Shown in pieces: positions 49,320 through 62,100 of a stretch of DNA of 64,000 nucleotides. The notes under the pieces are model-generated. The model did no database searches. It was not told where the DNA came from and worked only from the letters and a program-made list of their open reading frames with translations. Position 1 is the first letter of the stretch. Each line of letters opens with the position of its first letter. Origin of the DNA: Rotaria macrura (Eukaryota; Rotifera; Eurotatoria; Philodinida; Philodinidae); contig OENT01000623.1 in assembly GCA_900239685.1 (NCBI GenBank), forward strand, positions 1 to 64,000, given 5' to 3'. Both the position numbers and the translations under genes were made by a program.

Positions 49320-49787
49320 TAAACGGTGTCCCCGAAGTTCTGAGACGATTTTGAAATTCATGGTTCTCATGTTTAACAAAAACGAAATCTTTAAAACTAT
49401 CACTAATTATTGTAAATATGTTCATGTGGCATTTTGTGTTAATTAAGATGTAACGGACTAATATATCACCGGCACGTGTCGATACAAAAATATGTTGGTT
49501 AAAGAAGCATTTTTTGTTCTAACACATGTTAAATTAAAGAAACATTTAAAATATCAACAGTTCTCCCTGTCTTACATCAAATTTCAGTTGCTGCTAATTT
49601 TTTAATATAGTACATGACAGTGTTGTTACGATTTTTTCACTATCATAAAAGCTATAGAGCTCAAAGTTAATGATTATATAGTGCTACATATGTACAACAA
49701 TCTATGAAAGTTTCAAAGAGTTTTCTTTCGTTAAACGTGAGAATGATGAATTTTAAAATCGTTTTAGAACTTCATCATCACCCTTTA
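49320..49787. mobile_element. 468-bp Tc1/mariner-like MITE with long inverted repeats
   Basis: Left end TAAACGGTGTCCCCGAAGTT and inverted right end TAAAGGGTGATGATGAAGTT. Similarity continues for just over 100 bp at roughly three-quarters identity (ACGATTTTGAAATTCAT versus ACGATTTTAAAATTCAT; GTTTAACAAAAACGAAA versus GTTTAACGAAAGAAAAC). TA dinucleotides flank both ends (49318-49319 and 49788-49789), as a mariner-type insertion would leave. No transposase frame. Confidence 0.7.
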
Positions 49788-50741
49788 TAGTTATTTTTTG
49801 CTCATCTTATGTAAATTTTTATATAACGAATAGTTAACATCAATCAACATTTTCGACGAAGATTGACGAAGAATTGAACATCAGAAAAACATCTGCCTTT
49901 TGATTCTATACCAAAGGTTGAATGCACTATCGAAATCGATATACGTAATAAAATCTTCTTATCAATACAATTATTTCTTACAAGAGATAGCGGATCAAGA
50001 GAAATCAATTTTCTTTTTATACATGTGCCTGATATGGGTCTGAATAAGATGTTCTCCTATCCTGCCTCTACTCTTATATTGATCTGACTGATTGCATAGT
50101 AAACTTACTGGTAGTCTAGGCCAATGTTTGCGTTAGACTTGGTAAAGATCACATGGTTCATACTTGTTTTGATCTGATCGCCTATTTTTCTCTTCAAAAG
50201 AAAGCTACTAATAATAAGATTTCATTGTGCATCGAATATGAAAAGTGAAATTAGTGTGGAGAATTAATTAGCTAAATATTTCCTTTCAAACAAATCCAGA
50301 TTGAAAAAAGGCATTCATTTCATGATATTGATTGTTAATATAGTTTATAAAAGCCAAATGAAAACTTCGAATAATGTATCAGTTTACCTGTTGTTTTAGA
50401 GTCTAGACGAACGTGTACAGTTAAGATATTACGTACGTAGTACTGGAAATTATAAGATCTTGACCGGTTCATCATGCAAAATGGTTTCCTCAAATTCATA
50501 TATAGTTTTACAAGAGTCTTTTGAGAAACTATCTTTTGATTGTCAGAAAATATTTTCGAAGTGTAATCATAGATTGCTATTATCTGCATGTAGCTCATAC
50601 TCTTCACTGAAAAGTAATTGATCAGATGATGAATATCTCTTGTCCTTTGAAATGATCTTTATGCTAAAGAGACAAACATATTCATCCATAGAATCTGTTG
50701 TTGTGTTCTGTATTTCCTTCATCAAAGTATTCAATATTTAC

Positions 50742-52242
50742 CAGAGATCTGCGAGTCAATTAAAAAAACCAACTCGTCACCGCCTCGTCATGCTGGTGAG
50801 TTGCTCATTGCTGCCTCGCCTCGCCTCGCCTAGAGTTTATAATAAAATAGTTATTTTTAGGTATTTTTTCAACCACCCATAACAATCACTATCTTTTTAT
50901 TTTATACAATCAAATAAAGAACATTTTATACATTTAAATAAGTTAAAAGAACAAACATATGAATGATAATCAAATAAATAAAGATCGTTCATGTTTTTAC
51001 TGAGCGTATAAACAATGCTCTGAGAACTGCTTCAGTGCAATACTTGAACTAAACTGAATAATTAAATATACGTGTATCCAGAGTGCACTAAAAGTCATCT
51101 AACAAAAAGAAAACTGCATAGCTGCACAGGATTATGATCAAATGAACTAACTTTTTTCGTGTTGTTAGAGGTTACTTGAAAGTTTTTATTCATCAGTAAA
51201 AGGCTTAATAACATCAATTATACTTATTATCACTAATTTAAAAGATAAAAATTCACATTTCTATGCGAAAGATAAACTATAACTTTGGGGTTTCTATTAT
51301 CGGATGAGAATTCCTCTGTTCTTATATTTTCAAAATTATGTAATACTTTATTTGAATCCTTGAGTTTTCTCAATTTTATCTAACTTCGCAAAATCCTCTC
51401 AAATCTGTTTGCACTGAAAAGGTGTGAAAACAACAAGGACGCTAGTTAAAGTTTGATGAAGTACTCCTCTCGACAGTGAACAAAATAGAAATGCTATTCG
51501 AGAACTTACTGAAGAATCATATTTTTAGAGGTCTTATTCGCTGATCATTTTGGTTAACAGATGTTCTATATTCATCAAGAAAAGGTGTTCCTAGAGTCGA
51601 AATCCTGGAGAACAGCAACTAGTGCTAGTCAAGCATACGATATTTTCTAGTACTATGACTAAGATACCATTAGTTCTTGATGAAGATAGAACAATTTTTT
51701 AACCAAAATGATCAGTATAACAATCTCTAAAAATTGGAATTTGAGAATAAACTTTGGGATACGTTTCTATTTTCTGTGGTTGACGGCTGATAGAACTGTG
51801 TTGAAAAGATCAAACTCCGTGTTCAAGTAGACGATGTTAGCTTTCAAGTGTGTTAATGAGCGGCTACCACTTAAATAGAAGCTTGGAAGTATCCTATACC
51901 ATCACGAAAAATATCAAATAATTTGTTCATCACTCTGTAGAGATACACAGTTTTCTCTTTTAAGCTGATTGTTGAGACACTCTGCAAACTAAGTTATTGT
52001 CCCGATTTGATAGACTTCACTAAAAATGGAAACGCTTAGAAAGAGCTGCATAAAATCGAAAGATATCCTTAAAGATTTTCCATTTATTCATCAAAAATAA
52101 CATTCTAAGTTTAGGCGAGTCGACTCGGCGATTTACAAAGTCAACTCGTGCTCGCCGCGGTGCAGAAAAAGCTGACTCGCCTGGCCTCGTGGTGGTGTGA
52201 GGCGAGGCGAGGCGAGTAAACTCGGCGATTTTCAGATCTCTG
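50742..52242. mobile_element. 1.5-kb non-autonomous hAT-like transposon
   Basis: Terminal inverted repeat CAGAGATCTG at both ends, the CAG start being usual for hAT elements. Flanking 8-bp sequences ATATTTAC (50734-50741) and ATATATAC (52243-52250) agree at seven of eight bases, a good target duplication. Subterminal zones on both sides carry CTCGC/GCGAG repeats (CCTCGCCTCGCCTCGCC near 50815; GGCGAGGCGAGGCGAG near 52201), probably transposase-binding sites. No transposase frame survives inside. A palindrome lies at 51522-51738. Confidence 0.8.
51522..51738. repeat. Foldback inside the 1.5-kb hAT-like element
   Basis: Left arm GCTGATCATTTTGGTTAACA GATGTTCTATATTCATCAAGAA and the inverse of the right arm ACTGATCATTTTGGTTAAAA AATTGTTCTATCTTCATCAAGAA agree almost fully over about 42 bp, with weaker pairing outward (TAGAGGTCTTATTC versus TAGAGATTGTTATA). 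The loop is about 90 bp. It could be a nested MITE or an internal hairpin of the host element. Confidence 0.6.
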
Positions 52243-52590
52243 ATATATACATTTTCTATCTTGGATTATTATCCTTATGCTTCTGGCTAAGTTTTAAACG
52301 GATTTACGTTGATAAAAGAATCTGATATACTCTAGGAAAAACCTTTAAAAAAAGTTCCATGTTCTACGCGACCTTTATAATATGAACAATTTATGATTAT
52401 AGCAAACGTTAAGCTTCAATATGCAAGATCTAATTCATGTAAACAGAAAACTAAGAAGAAACAGCACTGAGTGTATTGTTAATATACATGCATGTGAAAA
52501 TTCAACTAAGGCAAACAATCGGTTCAGTATTTTTCGAACAGCATGTGCCCTATGCTTACTCGTACTTATGAGATCACATTTTGTACGTTA

Positions 52591-52973
52591 GGCATTGTCT
52601 ACACTAGAAAAATAATGCGGATTGATTTTGAATTAAATATACATGCGTCTACACTTATAAGTTTAATGGATCAACCAGAACTACGAAGTGGCCACTATGA
52701 TATAGTCGAACTTAATAATTGTTGCACGTGTTTAAGAACAAGTATCGCCTCTGTCTTTCTGTAGTTCATTTATCGTGTTGAAAAGATCTATCTATCGATG
52801 ACATAAAGCGACTTTATCGAGGCATGTTCATTTTTATAATTAGTGGATTAAGTTCTTTCTCGATTGGTGCATAAAAAGTTAATGCGACTCTGAAACTGCA
52901 TTAAAAGGGAATTAAATTTTCGACAAACCATTTTTCTTAAGTCCACATTAAATTTTCCAGTGTAGACAAGGCC
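52591..52973. mobile_element. 383-bp MITE with TTGTCTACACT inverted repeats
   Basis: Left end GGCATTGTCTACACTAGAAA and inverted right end GGCCTTGTCTACACTGGAAA; similarity goes on to about 33 bp (AATGCGGA versus AATGTGGA). No clear target duplication. The small open frame that runs over the left end is a shadow. Family uncertain, possibly hAT. Confidence 0.6.
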
Positions 52974-52979
52974 TTTTAG

Positions 52980-55900
52980 ATACAAAAATTAATCTGTTGC
53001 ATACAAAATTATATAACTACCCTTTTTCCATGGTGATTTCGACTTGAATATTTCATGACTTAAAGAGTATGAAAAATGTATTTATGAAGAAAGATCTCAT
53101 CAATGAATAGAAGCTCGTCGTTGTTCTAATGCTTTTTTTTATAGTATAAATAAACTTGTAACTGAAAATATTTCAATCTCAACAATGCAGAAGAAAATCA
53201 TGTATTGAAATAAAAAATATGCTCTACATAGTCCCTTCTTGCGCATCGATCCATGATATTTAGAATGAAACTAATCAAAGTAGTCTTTACATCCAAGTCC
53301 GGCGTATAAACTGCTCAAAAACAGACGCGAGGAGATTCAATGGTGGCACTTCTATAGTCTTTGTTCGTACTCCAGTACTTTTAATCTTCAAAATATAATT
53401 CTTTCATTGAAGTATCATTCGGCTATTTAATTATTCGAGAAAACATTCAAGCAGACACGAACAAGTAGACTTTGTACGAAGGCATGCACATAAATTATTG
53501 AAACTTGAATTGCCCATCAATCATTATAGCCGAACTTCACATTCGATACATGGACATTGTAAAAAAGATCTTCCGAATTTTTTCAAGCCCTGAGATAATG
53601 CATGTGTCAGTGTGCCTATTATTGTTTTATTTTCGAATCTTTGAAGCTAGCCATAATTTCATTTCAATATATTACTGACTAGATTTTTCGTTGATTGAAA
53701 ATAATTAACAATTTTCGTTCTGTTACATCCAATCGATTTTTATCTGAATCGATCAATTTTTATGGTTTATGAAATATATGCCTTAACGAATCTTATATAC
53801 ATTACTTCGAAGGTCAACTTTAGATTATGTTAGACTTGATAGTAACATACGTATGGCTTTAAAATCTGATAAAGTCATGTTTCTCAAATTCTTGCTCTGT
53901 CTACTAAAATAACAAGAATGCTATTTCAATACTGAAATAAAGTCTACAACAATTATCAAAAAGAAGATCATCATAAAAGTCATTTTACTTTTCTGAGCTT
54001 TGTCATTCTTAACTATCAACGAAATAACTACTTGAGTATACAGACAATTATGTTAGACTCGGGTGTGATCTTCTAAATCAAAGTAAGATTAATTAGAGAT
54101 AACGAATGAAGAACTGGACAAACACAGATCATTAAGTTATTCGATCCTTTTCTTGATGAAAATATCATTGTATCACATTCAAATAATTTTCGTCAGTTGA
54201 ATACTACTCGTTTACAACATGGATTTTCAGAAATTGTTTTTATCGATTCAACACAAACATAGGTTATGCTTATGATTTACACTGAGTTACTAGATATGTG
54301 CTTAGAACTGATATGTTCCTACTGTTTTATGTAGTGATTATTATCTTTTTTTCCAATAACGTATGAAGAAAAACATCTTCGTTCAATTAATAATTTGAAT
54401 CAAAAATACATGGAAAATGTTAATTGAGAAATTGAGAGAAAAGATGTCACTTACAATATATACTTCAACATAGCTCTTGGCTTAATCTCGTGTGTCTATA
54501 ACAATAACTTTTGAAAGAATTACCCTTGAGATAAAAACATAGTTTTCATATTATATCTCTACATTGAAATCCAATTGAAGTATTGTTCAAGTATTCATGC
54601 CTCTTATTCTAAATAAAGAATAATCATGTGTTACTCGAAAGATCCATAAATAATTTTCAAAAAGAAGAAAAAAACATCAGTGAGATATTTTCATCCAATA
54701 ATTAATATTAAAAGAAATCTTCAATTATGCAAACAGAAAAGAATTCCAAATTTGTCACTATCAAAACTTTTAACTTTATACTAGTCTACCAATCAAACTC
54801 GGCAACATTATTCTATAGAGAATTTCTATTAAACGAATAAGTTATAAATTCAAGCAGTAAGATTTCAATGACTGTAAGCTAATTATCTGTTCTCGTATTT
54901 TAATTTTAAAGAATCGAGTGAGTAAATAAAAACTTTCAGTTTTGATTTAACCTACAACATTTGAAAAAATGATCAGATCCAAAAAGTAAGCTAGTTTCCA
55001 TGTTCGGTAGTAAAAATAACCTGAATCAATCTATTATCTATCAAAAATACATGAAGATTTGCAACTTTGAACTTAGTATAACCTTTGTAAATTTTGTTTC
55101 ACTTGATAATCATTCAAGAAATAGACATCGTCAAAGTAAAAGCAGGTGCACATTTATTTCTTTAATGATAGTTTTTCAACATGAGAAGCAAAGAACTGTC
55201 ACCTCTAAACTAGAAAGTTTGATTTCTTTTTCGAACAATAGTTATTCTCAACTAAAAGCCTAACACTCAAAGATTAAGAAGTAAGCATACGAACGTGTAG
55301 AATAGTTATAGGACAATTTTCTCTAAAACGAATATCATCGTTGACATTAATTCGAAGTTTTTATGATTCATGTGCCTTTATAATGATGCGTTATAGCAGT
55401 AGGAATTGTCGAGCATGCTTTTTGTCAGTTGATAAAATCATTGTGAAGATAAGAAATGCTACGATCGTTCCCTTTTCGCATACATATTTTTTTCACAATT
55501 CGTTTATAAAACAATGAACGTTTGTTTTCTGTACAGAGAGCTCAACGGACATTGAAAGCATTGATTGATTTATTCACGGATAATCCAAACATTCATTATT
55601 TTTTAATGAGTGTCTCTCTCTCTCTCTCTGTCTCATAGACACAAAGACACACCGTACTTTACTATTCGCAATTTGAAGTATCATAAATTCCAAACACTTT
55701 TTTAATTAAGTATTTGAACCGCATCATATCCGTTTATTTTTTACATCCTATGGAAATCTAGTTTAAACATAATGGTAAACTGTTAAAACAGTGGAATAAA
55801 GATATCCAATAAAAAGATTAAATAGATCTTGCCAATGCAAAGTTTCTCATGTTGAACTCACATATGTCTCATCAAATAGAATATTCTAATGAATTGAAAA

Positions 55901-58030
55901 CAACTTGCTTCGGTCAACGATACGGAGAGAGAGAAAGGGCTCAATAAAGTATCAATACAGACATGAGCAAATTTCGTGTGTAGATTTTTTAAAGTTTTTG
56001 TATCATCACCATACACTGATAGACATAAATTTGAACATGTGGTTATAAATGTTAGGAAATCTTTTGCATAAAAAATAACATTCATAATATTTAAGACAAG
56101 TCTTATACAGATTTATAATTATCTTCAATATGAAGACTCACATGCACGACGAACTGTATCTAAACTTGCGTTTTGTGGTATAGAAAAAAAGATGAATACT
56201 GTACTTTGTATTTCTCTCGATGATTATATTTATTCAATTGTATTCTCATGCGAAATTTAATGATCTTGATTGCAGTTGTACGAGTTATTTCAAATCGACG
56301 TATGTTTTAAATAAATGTCGTAAGGAATATTACAAAATTTTGTTTGAAAAAAGACGATGGACTGTGTACAATCTTCTTGATGGGAGATATATAAAGGATA
56401 GAAAATTAATAGGAATATTTACACTCTATCGATATTACTTAAGATTGCATTTAGAGTACACAGGGCGAAACTGTCCAATAGGATCCGACAACTTCTAAGC
56501 GATTACCATCGGATTCAACAGGAGCCGTCAGTCGATTCAGTAGTTCTGGGTAAATGATAAAATCATATCGAATCCTTGAGATTTCAATCTGCTTTTATTA
56601 ATTTGTATTGAGCATAGTAATTAGGTTTTAGCTTAATAGGAAAGCTCGTTCATTGTTTTTCTCAAAGCAGGAATAAAGAAAAGTCCAATTTTTTCACAAA
56701 AATAGAAATTAAGAATAAGTATAAGAATCATGCAATAGATAGATATTCTGTACAAAAGACAATTGTAGAAAATGAAAAAAGAGATTACATTATGATAAGT
56801 TCTTTAATTAAATGAACTCCCTAGTAAGAACTTCATTTGTTTTCAAAAATAAGGCAGCTCTACATGGCATTTATGAAATAGAAGATTATATGAGTTATTC
56901 TTTAAAGCTTGTTTGTTAAGAAAATTAATTACGTAGACTATAAATTCTTGATGTGCTTTTGCTTCAGCTTAAACGCACTATCAAGTTGTATTTTACATAC
57001 AAAAATGCATTGATCAAAATATTCTGCTCACTGTATAATGATCATTGAGTAGTCAACTCTTGCTTCTTCATTTTAACATCAGATTAATATGAGATTATTT
57101 GATTCGAATCAGAAAAGAATGTCTTGTCAATGTTACGACAATCAACGGATAAACAGTTTAAGGTGATGAGAATGGTTTTGTTTTTTCATTGATAATATAA
57201 TTACAACTGATTCATTAGAGAATCGATAGTGCGAGAAAACACGTAACACATATAATTGTAGTTGTATACTTTTGATTGATTGTATAACGTATACTTATTT
57301 GAAATTTTAACAAGCCGAGTATTTTTCAGATGAGAAATAAAGGCTTGAGCTTTCCAAAAATAGTATAAAAAATAACATTGGTAACTTCTTGAATGAATAA
57401 CACTGAACAAAATCTTATATTTACATTTTCTCTAATCTGTAGAATTTCTTTCTTTTTTGGTATTTAGAGAGAAGATTAAAAATTTTTTGCATTCATTTCT
57501 CAAAGATGAAGATTATTGTTATCCTTACTTGTAAGAAAAGTCAGCAATAAATTAGAATAGCTATTTCGCATTGGAATTTCTTTACAAATGTAAATATCGA
57601 GCACTCAACGTTGTATAAAAGAGAGTGTTATTCTATTGCGTTTACTTGTAGTCAAATAAAATCCCAAACAGTTGCTATGACAAATATGAAAAATTATTAA
57701 AAAAATACAAGTATTTATGATCTACGATAAGTTTCTTTGTTTAATTTAGTATTATATCTAAGATACTGCTTGGAGAATACTGAATACACAATGATATTCT
57801 AATCTAGTCTCTGCATAGTTTACAGAAGAATTTTCGAATCAACGAGAATAAGTTAGAAAGATTCACAGTTCATTCATTGTGAAATCTGTAAGTCGAACAA
57901 CTAATTTTTATCTTGCTTTTGAAAACTGCTTATGTTGTATATATTGCGTTTCCATTCGGAGGTCAGTAAAATGAAATCATTCCCGAAATACGACAATAGA
58001 AAAATTCACATGACATTCTATAATATACAA
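52980..58030. other. Intergenic, nothing recognised except a TC microsatellite
   Basis: About 5 kb of AT-rich sequence. A (TC) run lies at 55613-55629. Near 56470-56550 a GC-richer patch with GATCCGACAACTTC words resembles the one at 7790-7900 and may be from the same unidentified element. No gene supported. Confidence 0.45.
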
Positions 58031-58119
58031 ATGAGGTTACCATGTGTATGTTTCTTTTTCTTTCATCTAGTGTTGAAAATCGTTTGATTCCTTTGTTCAT
58101 TCATATAAGAGAACGAAAC

Positions 58120-59100
58120 ATGTCTTTAATTACAATCCTTGCTCTTATTCAACAATATCTTACTGTTACATTGGGTGTTCTTCTCGTTGTTGGAGTATTT
58201 GGCAATATTTTAAATTGTCTTGTGTTTCTTCGAAAACGATTACGTTCCAATCCATGTTCAGTGTTCTTTGCAGCTGCTTCGATTGCTAATGTTATTGTTA
58301 TGAACTATTTTATTATTCCAACAATACATTCAGCTTACAATTCACCAACAGAAAATTCAAATCTTATCTATTGTAAACTTCGATTATATATTCGAAATGC
58401 TTTGTTAGTAATATCAAGATCTTATTTAACATCGTCTTGTATTGCATGTTATGCACAATCATCAAGAAATGCTCGAATACGTGAAATATTTCGACCGAAG
58501 GTTGTCATACGAATTGTAATCATCATTCCCATTGTATGGTTTATTATACCATTACATATACCTATCACAACAACGATTCAGAATGGAAAATGTTCAATGT
58601 GGGCGGGTGCAGCAGCTCTGTATCATTCTATATATATTTGTTTTGTTGCTGCCATACTTCCAACTAGTTTAATGGCTATATTTAGTTTTATGGCTTACAC
58701 AAATTTAAAACGAATGACACATAATGTACATCCGATCAGTGTTACAGGCAATCCTCAAGATGAACGATATAATCAACAGGTAGAGAAAGCACGTCTTCAA
58801 CAACGTGATCGACAATTAAGCAAGATGTTATTCGTACAAATTATTGTCTATATGATATTTACTATTTTTTATCCTATTAATACATTATATAATGCAGCCG
58901 TTCTGATTATTGGTGGATCGAAATCAGCTGATAGAGCAGCTATTGAAAATTTTGTTCTATTTATGACTTCATCTTTTCTTTTGAATTTTTATAGTGCAGC
59001 TTCATTTTTTGTTTTTCTTACATCAGGTGCATTTCGGAAAGAAGTACGACAAATCCTTGCTTGCCTTATACCTCGATTTCTCGGTCTAAACACTCGATGA
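58120..59100 (+). CDS. Rhodopsin-like GPCR lacking the DRY motif (326 aa)
   Basis: Single coding exon. The ATG at 58120 (MSLITILALIQQY) is preferred over an ATG at 58042 because a TTTCTTTCATCTAG splice acceptor lies between them. Seven helices are visible: 1 LGVLLVVGVFGNILNCLVFL with the GN pair; 2 SVFFAAASIANVIVMNYFII; Cys in YCKLRL before helix 3; 3 ALLVISRSYLTSSCIACYAQ; 4 VVIRIVIIIPIVWFIIPLHI; 5 IYICFVAAILPTSLMAIFSF; a long basic loop with QQRDRQLSKM; 6 LFVQIIVYMIFTIFYPINTL; 7 FLLNFYSAASFFVFLTSGAF. The Asp-Arg-Tyr at the end of helix 3 is Ala-Cys-Tyr, and NPxxY is replaced by NFYSA. Layout resembles FMRFamide/orphan-type receptors. AATAAA lies at about 59152. The frame is intact, so it looks functional; ligand unknown. 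Confidence 0.8.
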   Translation: MSLITILALIQQYLTVTLGVLLVVGVFGNILNCLVFLRKRLRSNPCSVFFAAASIANVIVMNYFIIPTIHSAYNSPTENSNLIYCKLRLYIRNALLVISRSYLTSSCIACYAQSSRNARIREIFRPKVVIRIVIIIPIVWFIIPLHIPITTTIQNGKCSMWAGAAALYHSIYICFVAAILPTSLMAIFSFMAYTNLKRMTHNVHPISVTGNPQDERYNQQVEKARLQQRDRQLSKMLFVQIIVYMIFTIFYPINTLYNAAVLIIGGSKSADRAAIENFVLFMTSSFLLNFYSAASFFVFLTSGAFRKEVRQILACLIPRFLGLNTR

Positions 59101-62100
59101 AGAATTATGCTAAAAATTTAATCCTCGAAGGAGATGTATATATCATTGACAATAAAACAGACTAAATCTATGTTGTGGTGATGTCGTCATAGCTATTGTG
59201 ATTTGAAAAGAAAACTTCATGTTGTTTAAATTTACTAAGTGTTTTCTGTTGTGAGAATTCTTGTAAAATAAATTATTTCGAATATACAAAAAAAATAGGA
59301 ACAGCTTCAAGAAAATATCGTCGGAAAGTAAATAGTTGTAAATAGACGAAGTTGTCTTACTTAGAAAAAGATATGATAAACTAAGTGCTGAAATCAACGT
59401 TAATGGGTGCGTTCAGTTCACATCATCTTCTTGCATCAAACCATGACTTCACTACTACATGACTTTGTATTACAACTCATATACATACACTTTGTTATTT
59501 AAAGTAAACTTGTATACGCTTTGGAATGAGCTTGAACATGTTAACATCATTCAACAAAAGGCAGATACTTACATGACTAACAGCTCAAGAGTTCAAATAT
59601 CCGAAAAATTGATAAGGTATGTACAAATCAATTGAAGTAAATGTCATGGCCATTCAATCGAAAAAACGAATGGATGGAAAAAGGCAGAAAGGAAAAATAT
59701 CGAAAATAGAAATGTCGAAAACAAGAATATGAGATGAAAATGATTATGTAAGATTGAATTGCCGGTGAGAGAGACTTGTACGTCAATATACTCTCGTTTT
59801 CGACATTTCTATCCATCTACATTTGTACTATTTTTATTTTCGACATTTCTATCCATCTACATTTGTACTATTTTTATTTTCGACATTTCTATCCATCTAC
59901 ATTTGTACTATTTTTATTTTCGACATTTTTCCATCATACCGAAAAAACAAACAATCAAGAACGTATATTGTACATGTATTTTTCGAAAACAAGGAAACTT
60001 TCAGGTAGAAATCAATATTGAGTGAAAAATTTGCTTGTATCATTTTTGTAACATAAAGAAATAAAACAAGTGTGTAGTTAATAATCGGTAATCTAAACTT
60101 TAGTCGAAAGGAAAAACTATACTAATGTCGAAGGGTGAAATGTCGAAAAATAAAAAACTGATACTAATTTAAATAAGCAAAAACGTCGTAGATGATAGCT
60201 TTGGAAGCCAGTCTCCAGCACAAATTTCTACAAACATAATTCAAAATCAACTCCCAATGACATATTCATGTATAAATTTTCCAAAGCATATAATTCAACA
60301 CTTTTATTCTTTAGCTTTCAAATTTTTTCGATATTTTTCAGTATTCAATAATATTTATCTTCTGATATTTTTTTTTCGGCATTTTTATGTTTCGAACAAA
60401 GTTGAGAGAATCGTTAATAATCACGAAAAGACTCTCTCTTCTTACAAGGAGTTTCTTTATCAACCATCTATAGAAACGAAAAAGTATCTCATAAAACAGA
60501 CTATAAAGAACATAAATCACGCTGAATATCTAGACCCATTGTCCTTCAATATTCAACTTCGAGTTTTATGCATTATCTCTGAAGATACGTCGTAAAGTTC
60601 TCTACAAAACTGTAAGAGAAATGTAACTGTAGATATATACACCTACAAATTCTATGGAGAATATAGCAAAAGACAAAATTTATAAATTTTCAGCCAACTA
60701 CTCATTAGTCTAGAAAGTGTCTAATTTGTTAAGAAGCATGTGCTGGTATACTACCAACAGTGTTCTTTATCATTACACTCGCTACAAGAGATGCAGATGA
60801 ATTCATATTTCATCATAGTGATATTACAGGACTCTGTTATAACGAAGCGAAATGTTAACGTGACATGACACACTCCATGCTAAATATAGTCGATTACTTA
60901 AAAATTTTGTTGTCCCATTCAAGATAAAATCATCGTTAATCATCACACAGCGTCCAAAAATGAATGCTTCAAAAAATATCAAGATAATAAGATGTAAGTT
61001 TCAGAATACTGAGCCACAATTTTGCAAAGTAATGTAAATATCTTGAAAGAATATCTGTGTTTTTATTCAAACAGTCCGATTAGGAAAAACATTCTTTTAT
61101 CTGTAAGAATATACAGTGTTTCAAAGGCTATAAAAGTTATAAGTTTACTTCATTGATATAAACTTTAATTTTCTGTTGGCAACATGTTCACAAAAGATCT
61201 TTGATGGTAAATTCTTTTATCTAACTGCACTATGAATCTTCTGAGAAAAAAAAACAATATATGAATAAATGATGACCATAGGATTTTACGAGCAATAGAT
61301 TCGTTCAATATATCAGTATTACAATTTTGATAAAAGAAAACATTTTTCTATGTAAAGTTATATGAAAATTCAGACTTTCTCTATGAATATATGATTATGC
61401 CGGAATTTGCTTTGCAATTCTCTTTCGTTTCTTAGATATTACACATTATGCTTTATATTTACACGATATACGTTACTAAAATCATCACTGTCAAGTTATG
61501 ACTAGCAACAAACGTATAATTCGTAATACTGTTGCACAGAATCAACTCTACTAGGTATTTCGATGCATTTTAACAAAAAATACATGATCCTTTCTAATAA
61601 CATTGAAAATGTTCTTCGATGATACATACGAATATTTCAAAGAAAAATCTAGTGCAAAATCTCCGCTTCTCACTACGCGCCTTGACAATGAACTTGTACA
61701 AAACGGAAAACATCGCTTGCAATTCTGACAAAGTCAAACAGTGAAATCAACAAAGAAAAGATTACATAATCGAAGTACTCATGTCTGAATGGGTTATGAG
61801 TAAGGAACGTTCTTTTTCTCTCATTGTATATAATATGTGTCAGTTTTTTTCCTATGATTGATACCACTCATGAGAAATCAACTTTGATAGTTATATCAAA
61901 TTCAGTTAGATTCTTGGTGAATATTAAATAAAATGTTAACATTGTGATTAGATGAAACTTGAAAATGTATCTTCTACTATGAGCTATGTCATGTCCAATT
62001 TAATTTTAAACATTGAAGAAAAAATAATCGTAATTATATTGACAATGAATCACTAAAAGCAGAACAAAAAAAAAACAACAGTCATTTTCATCATCATGTT

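Noticed and set aside
52543-52764. 73-codon frame with several Cys
   Set aside because: It crosses the left end of the 383-bp MITE, so the reading is accidental.
55613-55629. (TC)n run, and similar short AG, AT and CT runs elsewhere
   Set aside because: Ordinary microsatellites with no link to a neighbouring feature.
59759-60025. Three overlapping plus-strand frames of 61-88 codons with repeated RHFYPSTFVLF
   Set aside because: They are all produced by the 40-bp minisatellite, which is open in every frame; no start or splice context.
60257-60595. 112-codon plus-strand frame
   Set aside because: The first half is Phe/Tyr-rich translation of T-rich DNA; the second half is more protein-like but has no start, splice site or family match.
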